From assembly GCA_009692345.1 (NCBI GenBank), contig SHZI01000005.1:1-55677 (forward strand): a stretch of 55,677 bases of DNA. The letters are read 5' to 3'. Below the pieces are notes generated by a model. It was not told the DNA's origin, ran no database searches, and was given only the letters and a program-made list of their open reading frames with translations. This DNA comes from Gammaproteobacteria bacterium. Its GTDB lineage: Bacteria > Pseudomonadota > Gammaproteobacteria > Steroidobacterales > GCA-2729495. Position 1 is the first letter of the stretch; the number at the start of each line of letters is the position of its first letter. Shown here piece after piece: positions 1 through 7,978 of the stretch. The translations under genes and the position numbers were made by a program.

Positions 1-258
1 GCCAAGGAAAGTGTCTACAAGTGTGTTGCCCCGCAGATGGGCATTTTCCTGGATTTTCCCGACCTGGAGATTTTCTTCGACCAGAAAGAGGAGCGATTCC
101 ACGCCCAGGGGCACGGGAAAGCAGCGGCACTGATTGGACCACACACGGTCACGGGAAGGTTCGCCGATGCCGGTGGCTACTGGCTCACCACCGCGTGGGC
201 GAGTCAGGACTTCCTGACGCGACGGCCTGTCCCGGAACGGCGCTCAATCCCCGAGTAG
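1..258 (+). CDS. 4'-phosphopantetheinyl transferase, 3' end only (partial)
   Basis: The reading frame is open from the left edge and stops at a TAG at 256-258. It begins with Ala-Lys-Glu-Ser-Val-Tyr-Lys, which matches the KE(A/S)xYK metal-binding signature of EntD/Sfp-type phosphopantetheinyl transferases, followed by a hydrophobic 'FLDFPDLEIFF' stretch like the strand after that motif in EntD relatives. Such enzymes transfer phosphopantetheine from CoA to the serine of carrier proteins. Only about 85 C-terminal residues are visible. The last 55 bp overlap the 3' end of the convergent wecA-like gene. It may be relevant to the acyl carrier protein encoded at 15168-15413, but that link is inference. 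Confidence 0.72.
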   Translation, partial: AKESVYKCVAPQMGIFLDFPDLEIFFDQKEERFHAQGHGKAAALIGPHTVTGRFADAGGYWLTTAWASQDFLTRRPVPERRSIPE

Positions 259-1382
259 CCGGTGGCCACGCCAGTTCTGCGGTCTCTGCCGGCCTGTCGC
301 CGGGAAATCGATGTGCGCAGGAAGCGCATGACTTTCCAGGAGTGGCTGATCATCCAGAAATAGCCGATGCCCATGAGCAGAAAACCCAGGGCCACGAAGA
401 GTTCCGGGATCTCAAAGTAAATGCTGGCAAGACCTACAAACACGCCAAAACTGGCGAAGCCCGTCATGACGGCAACGGTGTCGTTGACAGAGAATCCCGC
501 GAGGAGAAAGACGTGGTGCAGGTGCTCCCGGTCAGCGGCAAACGGCGAGCGACCCTTGAGAATCCGGCGGAGCATCATGGCGACCGCATCAAAGATGGGG
601 ACCATCAGAAACCACAGGGCCGCCGATGGCCGCAGCGCCCGGGCTTCACCCTGGGACAGCGAGATCGCGTACCAGGTGAGGGCCAGACCCAGGAACATGC
701 TGCCCGCATCGCCCATGAACACCGAGGCGCGCTCACGGCCAAAGATCCGCAGATTAAACAGCAGGAACCCGAGAATGGCCGCCCCCAGAATCGGCAGCAA
801 TTCCATGTCGGCCGGGCTGCCCCAGATGGACGCGACCATGATCAGGCCAGAAAGCGAGGTCAGGGTGAGGCTGCCACTCAGGCCATCCAGTCCGTCACAC
901 ATGTTGAGGGCATTGATGATGCCGAGCGTGGCGAAGACCGTGAAGGGCACTGCAACAACGCCCAGCTGAAGCAGATCCCCGGACGGTGTCATTGACCCGA
1001 GATCGGCGAGGACGATGCCGGCGCCAAAAATCATGAGCAGGGCGGCCAGGATCTGGGCAACGAAGCGGATGGCTGGCGACAATTCGAGGAAGTCATCGGT
1101 CACGCCTACGGCAACCAGCAGCAGGCCAGCCCCGAAGAAACTGTAGACCTCGCGACTACTCAGCCCATCGGGCCCGTTGTTGCTCAGAAAGAAGCCAAGG
1201 AGAAGTCCACCAAACATGGCCAGCCCCCCGACCAGCGGGGTCGGTACCTGATGGCTTTTGCGCTGGCTCGGGACATCGACCAGCCCCGAGTAAACCGCCA
1301 ACGGGCGCAGGACGACGATCAGGAGAATCGTCGCAGCCAGGGCGACCAGTGGTGCCAGTTCGGGGGCCATAAGTGAAGTCAT
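204..1382 (-). CDS. WecA-family undecaprenyl-phosphate sugar-1-phosphate transferase
   Basis: This is an integral membrane enzyme that starts glycan assembly by moving a HexNAc-1-phosphate (GlcNAc-1-P in characterised WecA) from UDP-sugar to undecaprenyl phosphate. The 392-residue protein is almost all hydrophobic segments, close to E. coli WecA length. It has the family's acidic pair (TDDFLEL, residues about 95-101), NMCDGLDG (about 160-167), a GDAGS loop (about 224-228) and the cytoplasmic HLHH motif (about 287-290). I chose the ATG at 1382 because the longer frame (from 1520) would add a polar, non-family N-terminus; the ATG at 1370 is also possible and no strong ribosome site decides. It is divergent from the export gene at 1631 and overlaps the preceding partial gene at its 3' end. 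Its C-terminus is Arg-rich. Sugar specificity cannot be read from the sequence. Confidence 0.9.
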   Translation of the reverse strand: MTSLMAPELAPLVALAATILLIVVLRPLAVYSGLVDVPSQRKSHQVPTPLVGGLAMFGGLLLGFFLSNNGPDGLSSREVYSFFGAGLLLVAVGVTDDFLELSPAIRFVAQILAALLMIFGAGIVLADLGSMTPSGDLLQLGVVAVPFTVFATLGIINALNMCDGLDGLSGSLTLTSLSGLIMVASIWGSPADMELLPILGAAILGFLLFNLRIFGRERASVFMGDAGSMFLGLALTWYAISLSQGEARALRPSAALWFLMVPIFDAVAMMLRRILKGRSPFAADREHLHHVFLLAGFSVNDTVAVMTGFASFGVFVGLASIYFEIPELFVALGFLLMGIGYFWMISHSWKVMRFLRTSISRRQAGRDRRTGVATGYSGIERRSGTGRRVRKS

Positions 1383-1630
1383 AACTACCGCAGTTTGCAC
1401 ACTAGGCTGGGGGTAAAGAGGCTGTCTGTGACTCGCCTCACACACAGAGGCGGGGAAGCAGTTCTGATCCGGCAAACTGCGACGGCCAGGCATCGCCGGA
1501 AGGGAAAAAGGCCAGTACAATGCCGTCCGAAGTCTATACCTTGGCCGTGACGTAGATAATCAATCTGTCTATTCAGTAATGTCCGGGCCAGCGCATGGCC
1601 TCAATCAGGGCCCTTGTCGGGAGTGACGAA

Positions 1631-2248
1631 ATGAGTAAAGGACTACGTGCTGCCGCCTGGCCCCTGCTGGTTGGGCTTCTGGGGCTTGCAGCGGCGGTTG
1701 AAGCCGCCAGTGATGCGCCGGTAACTGCTGCCGCGCCAGCCGCTGCCCCGGCAGCACTGGAGGCAGGTGGATACACCGTGAACCCAGGCGACATCCTGGA
1801 GATCAGCATATGGAATGAAAAGGACCTGCAGAAGCAGGCCATGGTCCGGCCGGATGGCTACTTCTCGTTTCCGCTCACCGGAGATATCCGGGCCGAAGGA
1901 CGGAGCATCGAGGAGATCCGCCGTGAAGTGGGCAACCGGGTGGCTCGTTTCGTGCCTGAGCCCGTGGTCAGCGTGGCCGTAGTGGACCCGAAGGGCAGCA
2001 AGGTCTACGTGCTAGGCCAGGTCAACCGGCCTGGGGAATTCCCCATCAATCGTTTTGTGGACGTTGTTCAGGCGCTCAGCATGGCCGGTGGGACCACGCC
2101 GTTCGCGCAGCTCGATAGCATCAAGATTCTGCGCCGCGAGGGGACCACCCAGCAGGCGATCTCCTTTTCCTACAGCGACGTGGCGGCAGGCAGGCGCCTG
2201 CAGCAGAACATCGTGCTGAAGCCTGGCGATACTGTACTGGTGCCGTGA
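1631..2248 (+). CDS. Polysaccharide export protein, Wza/Poly_export family
   Basis: This 205-residue periplasmic/outer-membrane protein is predicted to form or line the exit channel for EPS. The start ATG at 1631 has a GGGAG ribosome site 7 bases upstream. Residues 1-28 form a signal peptide with Ala-x-Ala-type cleavage; no lipobox cysteine is seen, unlike classical Wza and unlike the second export protein at 37682-38314. A Poly_export domain follows ('NPGDILEISIWNEKDL', then 'VRPDGYFSFPLTGDI'), and then an SLBB-like segment ('KVYVLGQVNRPGEF'). It is the first gene of a plus-strand run with the barrel protein (GTGA overlap) and algD-like gene. No chain-length/tyrosine-kinase partner lies beside it, so it may share the one at 35280-37654. 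Confidence 0.88.
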   Translation: MSKGLRAAAWPLLVGLLGLAAAVEAASDAPVTAAAPAAAPAALEAGGYTVNPGDILEISIWNEKDLQKQAMVRPDGYFSFPLTGDIRAEGRSIEEIRREVGNRVARFVPEPVVSVAVVDPKGSKVYVLGQVNRPGEFPINRFVDVVQALSMAGGTTPFAQLDSIKILRREGTTQQAISFSYSDVAAGRRLQQNIVLKPGDTVLVP

Positions 2249-3615
2249 GCCGCACCGGGGTTGTATCGCGGCCCGGTCCGTCGGCTCTTATGCCCCGGGC
2301 GGCCATTTCTTGCGCATTCCTGCTGGTCCTCCTGCCGGATTCTCGGGCCTTGGCCTACTGGCAGATCACCCCTCAGGCTGATGCGGGGATCACCTATCAG
2401 ACGAACCCACGGTACCTCACCGATGCGGAGGAAGCGGTAAATCCGGATGGCGGGGAAGACACGCTGGGCACCTTTGTGGATGTGCGCACCGAGGGCGTCT
2501 GGAAAACCCCCAGCACCACGGTGTCTCTGGTACCGCGGCTCCGACGAACGGACTACCTGAAGGCCAACGATGACCTCAACAACGACGACAGCTACCTCAC
2601 TTTCCTGGCAACGTACACGGGGAGCCGCGGCAGTGTCGGCATGAACGTGCTTTACGCGGATACTTCGATTGTTACCAGCGATTTCCAGACGGCGACGACG
2701 GACGATCCCGGCGCTCCACCACCAGTCAATGGCACCACCGGCAGGTACAGCAATGCCATGCAGAAAACCTGGACTTACCAGCCGTCCGTGACCTTTCAGC
2801 TTGCGACCCGCAACTCTTTTAGCATTACAGGGGACCTGGCAGACGTCACCTACAACGAGGATGGACTGCAGTTTGACGAAGCGGTGCGCTACGTTGATTA
2901 CAGCAATTCCTCGGTCGAACTCGCGCTCCGCCACTACCTGAATCCAAAAAGTTTCTTCGTCATCGCCCTGAACGGCGGCAACTTTGTAACTGAAAATCCA
3001 GACACCAGCATCCAGAACTCCACGGATTCCTTCAGTATCACGGCGGCCTACGATTACACCTTCTCCCAGACTCTGACCGGCAGCGTGACTGCGGGCATAA
3101 GCAGAAGTGCCATTGATGTTTCAGGAATAGGGTTTGGTCTGGATCCCCTCACCGGCTCGCCCTGTACTGCCGACCGCACCTGCTCCATCAGCAACGAGGC
3201 ACGGAACTTCGTTGGCTATGCCCAGTTGCGGAAACGGTCAGAAGACACAACTTTTGACGTCTCGCTCAGCCGGGCCATTGCCCCGGGCTCGAATGGCACC
3301 CAATCAGTTCAGGACTCTCTTCGGCTTGATATCAATCAGACGCTGACCCGCAAGCTGAGTGTCGGAATAGGAGGCGTCTATAGCAAGGACTCAGCGCTGA
3401 GCAAGAATGCCACGCAGTTCGGAGACTTACGCCAGGACTCTGATTACTTGACCATCGACTCCCGGATCTCGTGGACCCTGACTGACACACTGCAGTTCTA
3501 CGGCAGCTACTCGTACATTTCCAGCACGACGGACGCGATCAACGGGAACGTTGACCAAAACAACAATCGCCTGAACTTTGGTGTCCTGTACCGGGGTGTG
3601 GGCTTCCGGAGATAG
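2245..3615 (+). CDS. Outer-membrane beta-barrel protein of EPS cluster
   Basis: The 455-residue protein has an N-terminal signal peptide ('AAISCAFLLVLLPDSRALA') followed by alternating polar/hydrophobic strands rich in Thr, Ser, Asn and Tyr, typical of a large outer-membrane barrel. It ends in 'GVLYRGVGFRR', with aromatic residues near the C-terminus. The most similar kind of protein I recognise is the barrel encoded next to export genes in EPS loci (EpsL/TIGR03016-like); a second such barrel is at 33770-35320. The GTG at 2245 overlaps the export gene stop (GTGA), which favours coupling; the ATG at 2290 would also leave a full signal peptide. Probable role: outer-membrane passage or retention of polysaccharide. 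No enzymatic motif was seen. Confidence 0.7.
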   Translation: MSRTGVVSRPGPSALMPRAAISCAFLLVLLPDSRALAYWQITPQADAGITYQTNPRYLTDAEEAVNPDGGEDTLGTFVDVRTEGVWKTPSTTVSLVPRLRRTDYLKANDDLNNDDSYLTFLATYTGSRGSVGMNVLYADTSIVTSDFQTATTDDPGAPPPVNGTTGRYSNAMQKTWTYQPSVTFQLATRNSFSITGDLADVTYNEDGLQFDEAVRYVDYSNSSVELALRHYLNPKSFFVIALNGGNFVTENPDTSIQNSTDSFSITAAYDYTFSQTLTGSVTAGISRSAIDVSGIGFGLDPLTGSPCTADRTCSISNEARNFVGYAQLRKRSEDTTFDVSLSRAIAPGSNGTQSVQDSLRLDINQTLTRKLSVGIGGVYSKDSALSKNATQFGDLRQDSDYLTIDSRISWTLTDTLQFYGSYSYISSTTDAINGNVDQNNNRLNFGVLYRGVGFRR

Positions 3616-3628
3616 CAGAAGAGAATCA

Positions 3629-4948
3629 ATGACACCTACCCGTATAAGTATCTTTGGCCTCGGCTACGTGGGAGCCGTTTCGGCTGCCTGTCTGGTTAGG
3701 GAGGGCCATACGGTCATCGGCGTCGATCCCAATCAGGCCAAAGTCGACCTGATCAACAGCGGCCAGTCCCCCATCGTTGAGGATGGACTCGACGTACTGA
3801 TCCGAGAAGGCGTCTCGGCAGGTCGCCTGTCGGCTGTCAGCGATGCGGCGGCAGCGGTAGCGGGTTCCGAGATCTCCTTTGTCTGTGTCGGGACACCCTC
3901 TGCCGCCAACGGGAGTCTCGACCTGCGCTATGTGCAGGCCGTATGCAGCGAGATCGGTACAGTGCTGAAGGGACTGAAACGCCCTCACACCGTCGTTATT
4001 CGCAGCACGATCCTGCCAGGGACCATGCAGACCATCGTCCTGCCTGCTCTCCGTCAGGCGTCTGGCCTGGAGCCCGGCAAGGATTTCGCCGTTCTGAATA
4101 ATCCGGAATTTCTCAGGGAAGGGACGGCCGTCAACGACTACTTCAACCCCCCGAAGACCGTTATCGGGGCCCTGCTTCCGGCGAATGCACTGCCGCTGGA
4201 AAGGATCTATGCCGACTTGCCTGGCCCCAAGATCACCACCAGCCTGGAGACGGCTGAACTCGTGAAGTACGTGGATAACGTCTGGCACGCCCTAAAAGTA
4301 GGCTTCGCGAATGAAATCGGGGCCATCTGCAAGCAGCTAGAGATCGACAGCCACCCGGTCATGGACATTTTCTGCCAGGACCGGAAGCTGAACATCTCCC
4401 CTACCTACCTGAAACCGGGATTTGCGTTCGGCGGCTCCTGCCTGCCGAAGGACGTCCGGGCACTGACCTACAAGTCGCGGCAGCTCGACCTGAAGCTCCC
4501 CATCATTGGCTCGATCCTGGAGAGCAATGAACTGCACCTCCAGCGAGCCATGGATATGGTGACGCGGCATGGCAGACGCCCGCTGGGTGTTCTCGGACTG
4601 AGCTTCAAGCCCGGCACCGACGACCTGCGGGAAAGTCCCATGGTGGAACTGGTCGAGCGACTGCTCGGCAAAGGCTATGACCTGCGCATTTACGACCGTA
4701 ACGTCAGCCTGGCAAGCCTGATGGGGGCCAACCGGGAGTTCATCTTCCGGCATATCCCCCATATTGCAAAGCTGCTGGTCCCAACCCTGGACGAGGTAAC
4801 CCAGCACGCCGACGTCCTTGTCGTCAGCCACAACTCGCCCGAGTTTGAGGGCGCGATCCGGCAGATTCGCCCCGGACAGATTGTGGTGGACTACGCCCGG
4901 GTATCCGGTGGCCGGTCAACTGCCGAATACGACGGCATTGCCTGGTAA
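3629..4948 (+). CDS. algD: GDP-mannose 6-dehydrogenase (AlgD-like)
   Basis: This protein is predicted to oxidise GDP-mannose to GDP-mannuronate with 2 NAD+. The 439 residues match AlgD length (436 in P. aeruginosa). The N-terminal Rossmann motif GLGYVG lies at 10-15 and 'CVGTPSAANGSLDL' follows the NAD domain. The catalytic cysteine is in GGSCLPKD at about residue 271, almost the position of Cys268 in P. aeruginosa AlgD. The preceding 'FCQDRKLNIS' resembles AlgD's characteristic CQDxKLN block rather than UDP-glucose dehydrogenases. The ATG at 3629 follows AGAGAA and lies 13 bases after the barrel gene. GDP-mannose would come from ManC/ManB at 46939-49775. No alginate polymerase gene is in the window. 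The tRNA gene on the other strand starts one base after this stop. Confidence 0.87.
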   Translation: MTPTRISIFGLGYVGAVSAACLVREGHTVIGVDPNQAKVDLINSGQSPIVEDGLDVLIREGVSAGRLSAVSDAAAAVAGSEISFVCVGTPSAANGSLDLRYVQAVCSEIGTVLKGLKRPHTVVIRSTILPGTMQTIVLPALRQASGLEPGKDFAVLNNPEFLREGTAVNDYFNPPKTVIGALLPANALPLERIYADLPGPKITTSLETAELVKYVDNVWHALKVGFANEIGAICKQLEIDSHPVMDIFCQDRKLNISPTYLKPGFAFGGSCLPKDVRALTYKSRQLDLKLPIIGSILESNELHLQRAMDMVTRHGRRPLGVLGLSFKPGTDDLRESPMVELVERLLGKGYDLRIYDRNVSLASLMGANREFIFRHIPHIAKLLVPTLDEVTQHADVLVVSHNSPEFEGAIRQIRPGQIVVDYARVSGGRSTAEYDGIAW

Positions 4949-4949
4949 A

Positions 4950-5024
4950 TGGTGGGCGATGAGTGGATTGAACACTCGACCTCTGCTGTGTGAAAGCAGC
5001 GCTCTACCACTGAGCTAATCGCCC
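4950..5024 (-). tRNA. tRNA-Val, anticodon CAC
   Basis: The reverse complement folds as a complete cloverleaf. The acceptor stem GGGCGAT pairs with ATCGCCC; the D stem is GCTC/GAGC. The anticodon stem CTGCT/AGCAG encloses loop TTCACAC, giving anticodon CAC (reads GUG, Val). The T stem GAGTG/CACTC encloses TTCAATC. The 3' CCA is encoded (4950-4952) and A73 is at 4953. The gene is convergent with algD, one base after its stop codon. Confidence 0.97.
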
Positions 5025-5033
5025 GAGGGCGGA

Positions 5034-5063
5034 ATGATATACAGAGTCTGGCAGGTCTGGCAA
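5034..5063 (-). promoter_or_regulatory. Probable sigma-70 promoter of tRNA-Val
   Basis: On the minus strand TTGCCA (5063-5058) is followed after 18 bases by TATCAT (5039-5034). A GC-rich discriminator follows and the tRNA 5' end lies about 10 bases downstream. TTGCCA and TATCAT each match five of six consensus bases. An overlapping TATATC with a 16-base spacer is an alternative -10. The GC-rich discriminator is typical of stable-RNA promoters. Confidence 0.5.
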
Positions 5064-5134
5064 AACTCATCCCTGCGGTGGGGATATACTCGGGCCCGGA
5101 ATACGGTGCTTTCAGAAGACAGTAACAAGTAACG

Positions 5135-6439
5135 ATGTACGAGGAATTCTTCAAGCTAAGCTGCCGCCCGTTCGACCTGGCGCCGGACCCGAAATTCATC
5201 TACATGACAGACCAGCACGCCCGTGCGGTCGCGAACGTGCGGTTCGCCCTGATGAATCACGATAGTTTTGTGATCATCTCTGGCGAGATCGGGATCGGCA
5301 AAACCACCATCCTCAACACCGTCATGGAGGAGCTGGGTCCTGGCTACGTCACAGCCAAACTCGTCCACACTACGCTTACCCACATCGAGCTCCTGCAAGC
5401 CCTGATGTCCGAGTTTGGCATGCCAAACTACACGAAAAAGAAGGTCTTGCTGCTCGACTCCTTGCGCAACTTTTTCCTTGAACAAAACAAGAAGGGCAAT
5501 CACGTCGTCATCATCGTCGACGAGGCCCAGAACCTCAGCTCCTCGGCACTGGAGGAGCTACGACTGCTCTCTTGCATCGATACGAGTGACCGCCGGATCG
5601 TCTCAATCATCCTGACGGGTCAGCCATCACTCGATGATCTTCTTGACGCGCCAGGCCTTACCCAACTCCGACAGCGGGCCCGGTTGCGACAGCGGCTTGA
5701 TGCCATGGTGGAGTCAGAGACCCACGAGTACATCAGGCATCGACTCGCGATCGCCGGCGGCGACGCGAACGACATATTCGAGACAGAGACTCTCAGCGAG
5801 ATTCACCGGCTGACTTCCGGAATTCCACGGTTGATCAATACTCTGTGCGATACCGCCCTGACTGCCTGCATGGTCGAGAACCGGCCGCGAGTGACCCTCG
5901 AAGTCATCGACAATGTGGTTCACGAATTGCGCTGGCAGTGGTTCGAGGAACAGGCACCCCGTGCCCAGTCAGCCCGCTCAGCCACGGAACCCTCGGCAGA
6001 CGGGACCGTTAGTGTGATGGCCTACCGCTCCGGCCAACTCGTCGACCAGGTCGAAGCACACGGATTTCCCTTTGTCATCGGACGCGGCAACGCCAACGAC
6101 CTCGTGATCATCGACAAAGAGGTTAGCAGGCGCCATGCACTGATCGACTGCATAGGCGGCATCTATGTCGTAGAGGACCTGAACAGCAAGAATGGGATAC
6201 TCGTCAACCAGAAGCGACGAGCCCGGGCACTACTGCGCTCCGGCGACATCATCTCCCTGGGCGAGGTAGATGTAGTGTTCTATGTGGAGCACAGGCGTTC
6301 TGGCAAGCCCCTCACTCGCGCCGCGGTGGAAGACAAGGTGCATGGGGAATTAGTTGACGATACCAGCAAACAGGTCGTGCAGACTATCGAAAGCGACACT
6401 GCCGACAGGGACACACAGCAGCTCTCTCGCCTGCCCTGA
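5135..6439 (+). CDS. ExeA-like AAA ATPase with C-terminal FHA domain
   Basis: The 434-residue protein joins two domains. Residues 1-270 are an ExeA/GspA-type AAA ATPase: 'FFKLSCRPFDLAPDPKF' is the family N-terminus, Walker A GEIGIGKTT is at 50-58, Walker B 'VVIIVDEAQN' at about 124-133, and 'LTGQPSLDDLL' is the sensor region. Residues about 313-385 form an FHA phosphothreonine-binding domain with GR at 316-317, SRRH at 331-334 and NSKNG at 350-354. No transmembrane segment is seen. An ATPase of this type (TIGR03015) is a regular member of exosortase-A EPS loci but normally, as I know it, lacks the FHA part. Here it lies 25 kb from the rest of that module. The FHA domain suggests control by a Thr/Ser kinase, none of which is visible in the window. 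The start ATG has only a weak ribosome site. Confidence 0.85.
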   Translation: MYEEFFKLSCRPFDLAPDPKFIYMTDQHARAVANVRFALMNHDSFVIISGEIGIGKTTILNTVMEELGPGYVTAKLVHTTLTHIELLQALMSEFGMPNYTKKKVLLLDSLRNFFLEQNKKGNHVVIIVDEAQNLSSSALEELRLLSCIDTSDRRIVSIILTGQPSLDDLLDAPGLTQLRQRARLRQRLDAMVESETHEYIRHRLAIAGGDANDIFETETLSEIHRLTSGIPRLINTLCDTALTACMVENRPRVTLEVIDNVVHELRWQWFEEQAPRAQSARSATEPSADGTVSVMAYRSGQLVDQVEAHGFPFVIGRGNANDLVIIDKEVSRRHALIDCIGGIYVVEDLNSKNGILVNQKRRARALLRSGDIISLGEVDVVFYVEHRRSGKPLTRAAVEDKVHGELVDDTSKQVVQTIESDTADRDTQQLSRLP

Positions 6440-6501
6440 CCTGCAGCCAATGGCATCAGGGCTCAGACGCTAGGAGCAGTTCTGATTGCCCGGCCTGCCC
6501 G

Positions 6502-6521
6502 CGACAAGCCTTGGCTTGTCG
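6502..6521. terminator. Intergenic hairpin between convergent genes
   Basis: CGACAAGCC and GGCTTGTCG form a perfect 9-bp stem around TT in the 117-bp gap between the convergent ATPase and glycosylphosphotransferase genes. It is directly followed by the self-complementary GGCGGCGCCGCC (6521-6532). No T-run follows on either strand, so a bidirectional terminator is a guess from position and shape. Confidence 0.4.
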
Positions 6522-6556
6522 GCGGCGCCGCCGGGGTCTGCTGCAGCCGGGGGCCA

Positions 6557-7978
6557 CTAGCGCGGCGACCCGGACATGCTGGTTCCCCTCCCCCACACCA
6601 CAACTTCAAGTGTCTGGAGCAGGATCAGGAGATCAGTGATGATGTTCGTGTTCTTGATGTAGTACAGATCGTAAGTCAGCTTCTCACGCGCATCATCTAT
6701 CGACGCACCGTAGGGAAAGTTAAGCTGGGCCCAGCCAGTCAGCCCTGGCCGGACCCCATGCCTGTAGAGGTACAGCGACTCCTGCCGCGCCAGTACCTCG
6801 ACAAATTCTGGCCTCTCCGGTCGCGGGCCCACCACACTCATATCTCCCCGGATTACGTTGAACAACTGGGGCAACTCATCGACACGAAAGCGCCTGATCA
6901 GGCGCCCGATCCGCGTGATCCGGTCGTCGCCCGCTGAAGAGAAACGCGGCCCCGTACCGACTTCGGCATCGACCCGCATGCTCCTGAACTTCAGGAGGTT
7001 GAACACCCTGCCATAGAGCCCAACACGACGCTGGCGGTAGAGGACTGGCGCCGAAGGGCCGTCGCCGATTCGGATAGCGATCAGCGTCACCACCAGAATC
7101 GGCGACATCAGGAGCAGCAAGACCGTGCTGAAAACCAGGTCGAAAAGACGCTTCATCCAGCGGTAGAGGATGTCTGTCTGACTGCTCTGCTCGTACAACA
7201 GCCAGCTCGGCTTCAGGATATCGAGATCCAGGCGTTCGGTTTCCCTCTCGAGGAAGTCTATAACGTCCGTGACAGACACGCCCCGCTGCTTCTGATTAAG
7301 GAGAAAATCCAGGGGCAGCATGCCCCGGCGGTCATCGAGCGCCACCACGATCTCGTCCAGTCTCAGGATTGCCCGCGCTTCTTCGGGCGTCAGCAGTGGC
7401 TCGATATCCAGCTTGTTGGCCACTTGCCGTTCTTCAGCGGATGCCACGATAAAGCCCACGACGTCGAAACTGCGCCGGTCCGCTCGCCGCCGCAGCCTGT
7501 AGATCCTGGAAGCTGCCTCTCCACCTCCCACCACCAGTACCCGCCGCTTGATGGGATTGAAGTCGAGAATGCGCAGCATGCCCAGCCGCACACCGAAGAC
7601 CAGAGTGACCGCGATAAACAGGGCCAGCGCAAGCGCGCCGCGGCCAAAGCTGACGTCGGGCACGAGATAAAACAGGATAATGCTGATCCCGCCACCGACA
7701 ACCACACCCAGAATGACGCGGACTGCCGCTTCAGAGGGCGTGGGCCGTTGGCGTGGCCGGTACAGTCCCATGCTCAGCAGTCCCACCACGAGACTGCCGG
7801 TGAACACCACGGCTCGCAGGGGCAGGGCGCCGACCGACTCAGCCACAATGGACCAGTCGAAGGAAAAGCGCAGGCCGACCGCCAGAACAAAGGCGACTAT
7901 TCCGACGCCGAGATCCACGAGCAACAGTGCGAGGATCGTCGTGGGCAGGCGACGCAGGGCTGCACTACCCCATTTCAT
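6557..7978 (-). CDS. Exopolysaccharide polyprenyl glycosylphosphotransferase (PEP-CTERM/EpsB type)
   Basis: This membrane enzyme transfers a sugar-1-phosphate to undecaprenyl phosphate, starting a repeat unit. The 473-residue protein has four or five N-terminal membrane segments and a Rossmann-like region ('VLVVGGGEAASRIYRL', about 147-162). The C-terminal catalytic bacterial sugar transferase domain (about 275-473) includes 'KRLFDL', 'LKFRSM', 'VDELPQLFNV' and 'VVGPRPERPEFV'. The arrangement and length fit the sugar transferase found with PEP-CTERM/exosortase EPS loci (TIGR03013). The ATG at 7978 has GAGGA 9 bases upstream; the ATG at 7999 would add seven residues without a better site. It is one of three initiating transferases in the window. 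Confidence 0.88.
   Translation of the reverse strand: MKWGSAALRRLPTTILALLLVDLGVGIVAFVLAVGLRFSFDWSIVAESVGALPLRAVVFTGSLVVGLLSMGLYRPRQRPTPSEAAVRVILGVVVGGGISIILFYLVPDVSFGRGALALALFIAVTLVFGVRLGMLRILDFNPIKRRVLVVGGGEAASRIYRLRRRADRRSFDVVGFIVASAEERQVANKLDIEPLLTPEEARAILRLDEIVVALDDRRGMLPLDFLLNQKQRGVSVTDVIDFLERETERLDLDILKPSWLLYEQSSQTDILYRWMKRLFDLVFSTVLLLLMSPILVVTLIAIRIGDGPSAPVLYRQRRVGLYGRVFNLLKFRSMRVDAEVGTGPRFSSAGDDRITRIGRLIRRFRVDELPQLFNVIRGDMSVVGPRPERPEFVEVLARQESLYLYRHGVRPGLTGWAQLNFPYGASIDDAREKLTYDLYYIKNTNIITDLLILLQTLEVVVWGRGTSMSGSPR

Noticed and set aside
1376-1390. ops/JUMPstart-like GCGGTAGTT before the wecA-like start
   Set aside because: It differs from GGCGGTAGYGT at several places and lies at the start codon instead of in a leader.
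5047-5066. Sigma-54-like TGGCAGGTCTGGCA before the ATPase gene
   Set aside because: The GG and GC dinucleotides are two bases too close for a -24/-12 promoter, and the sequence is a direct repeat of TCTGGCA.
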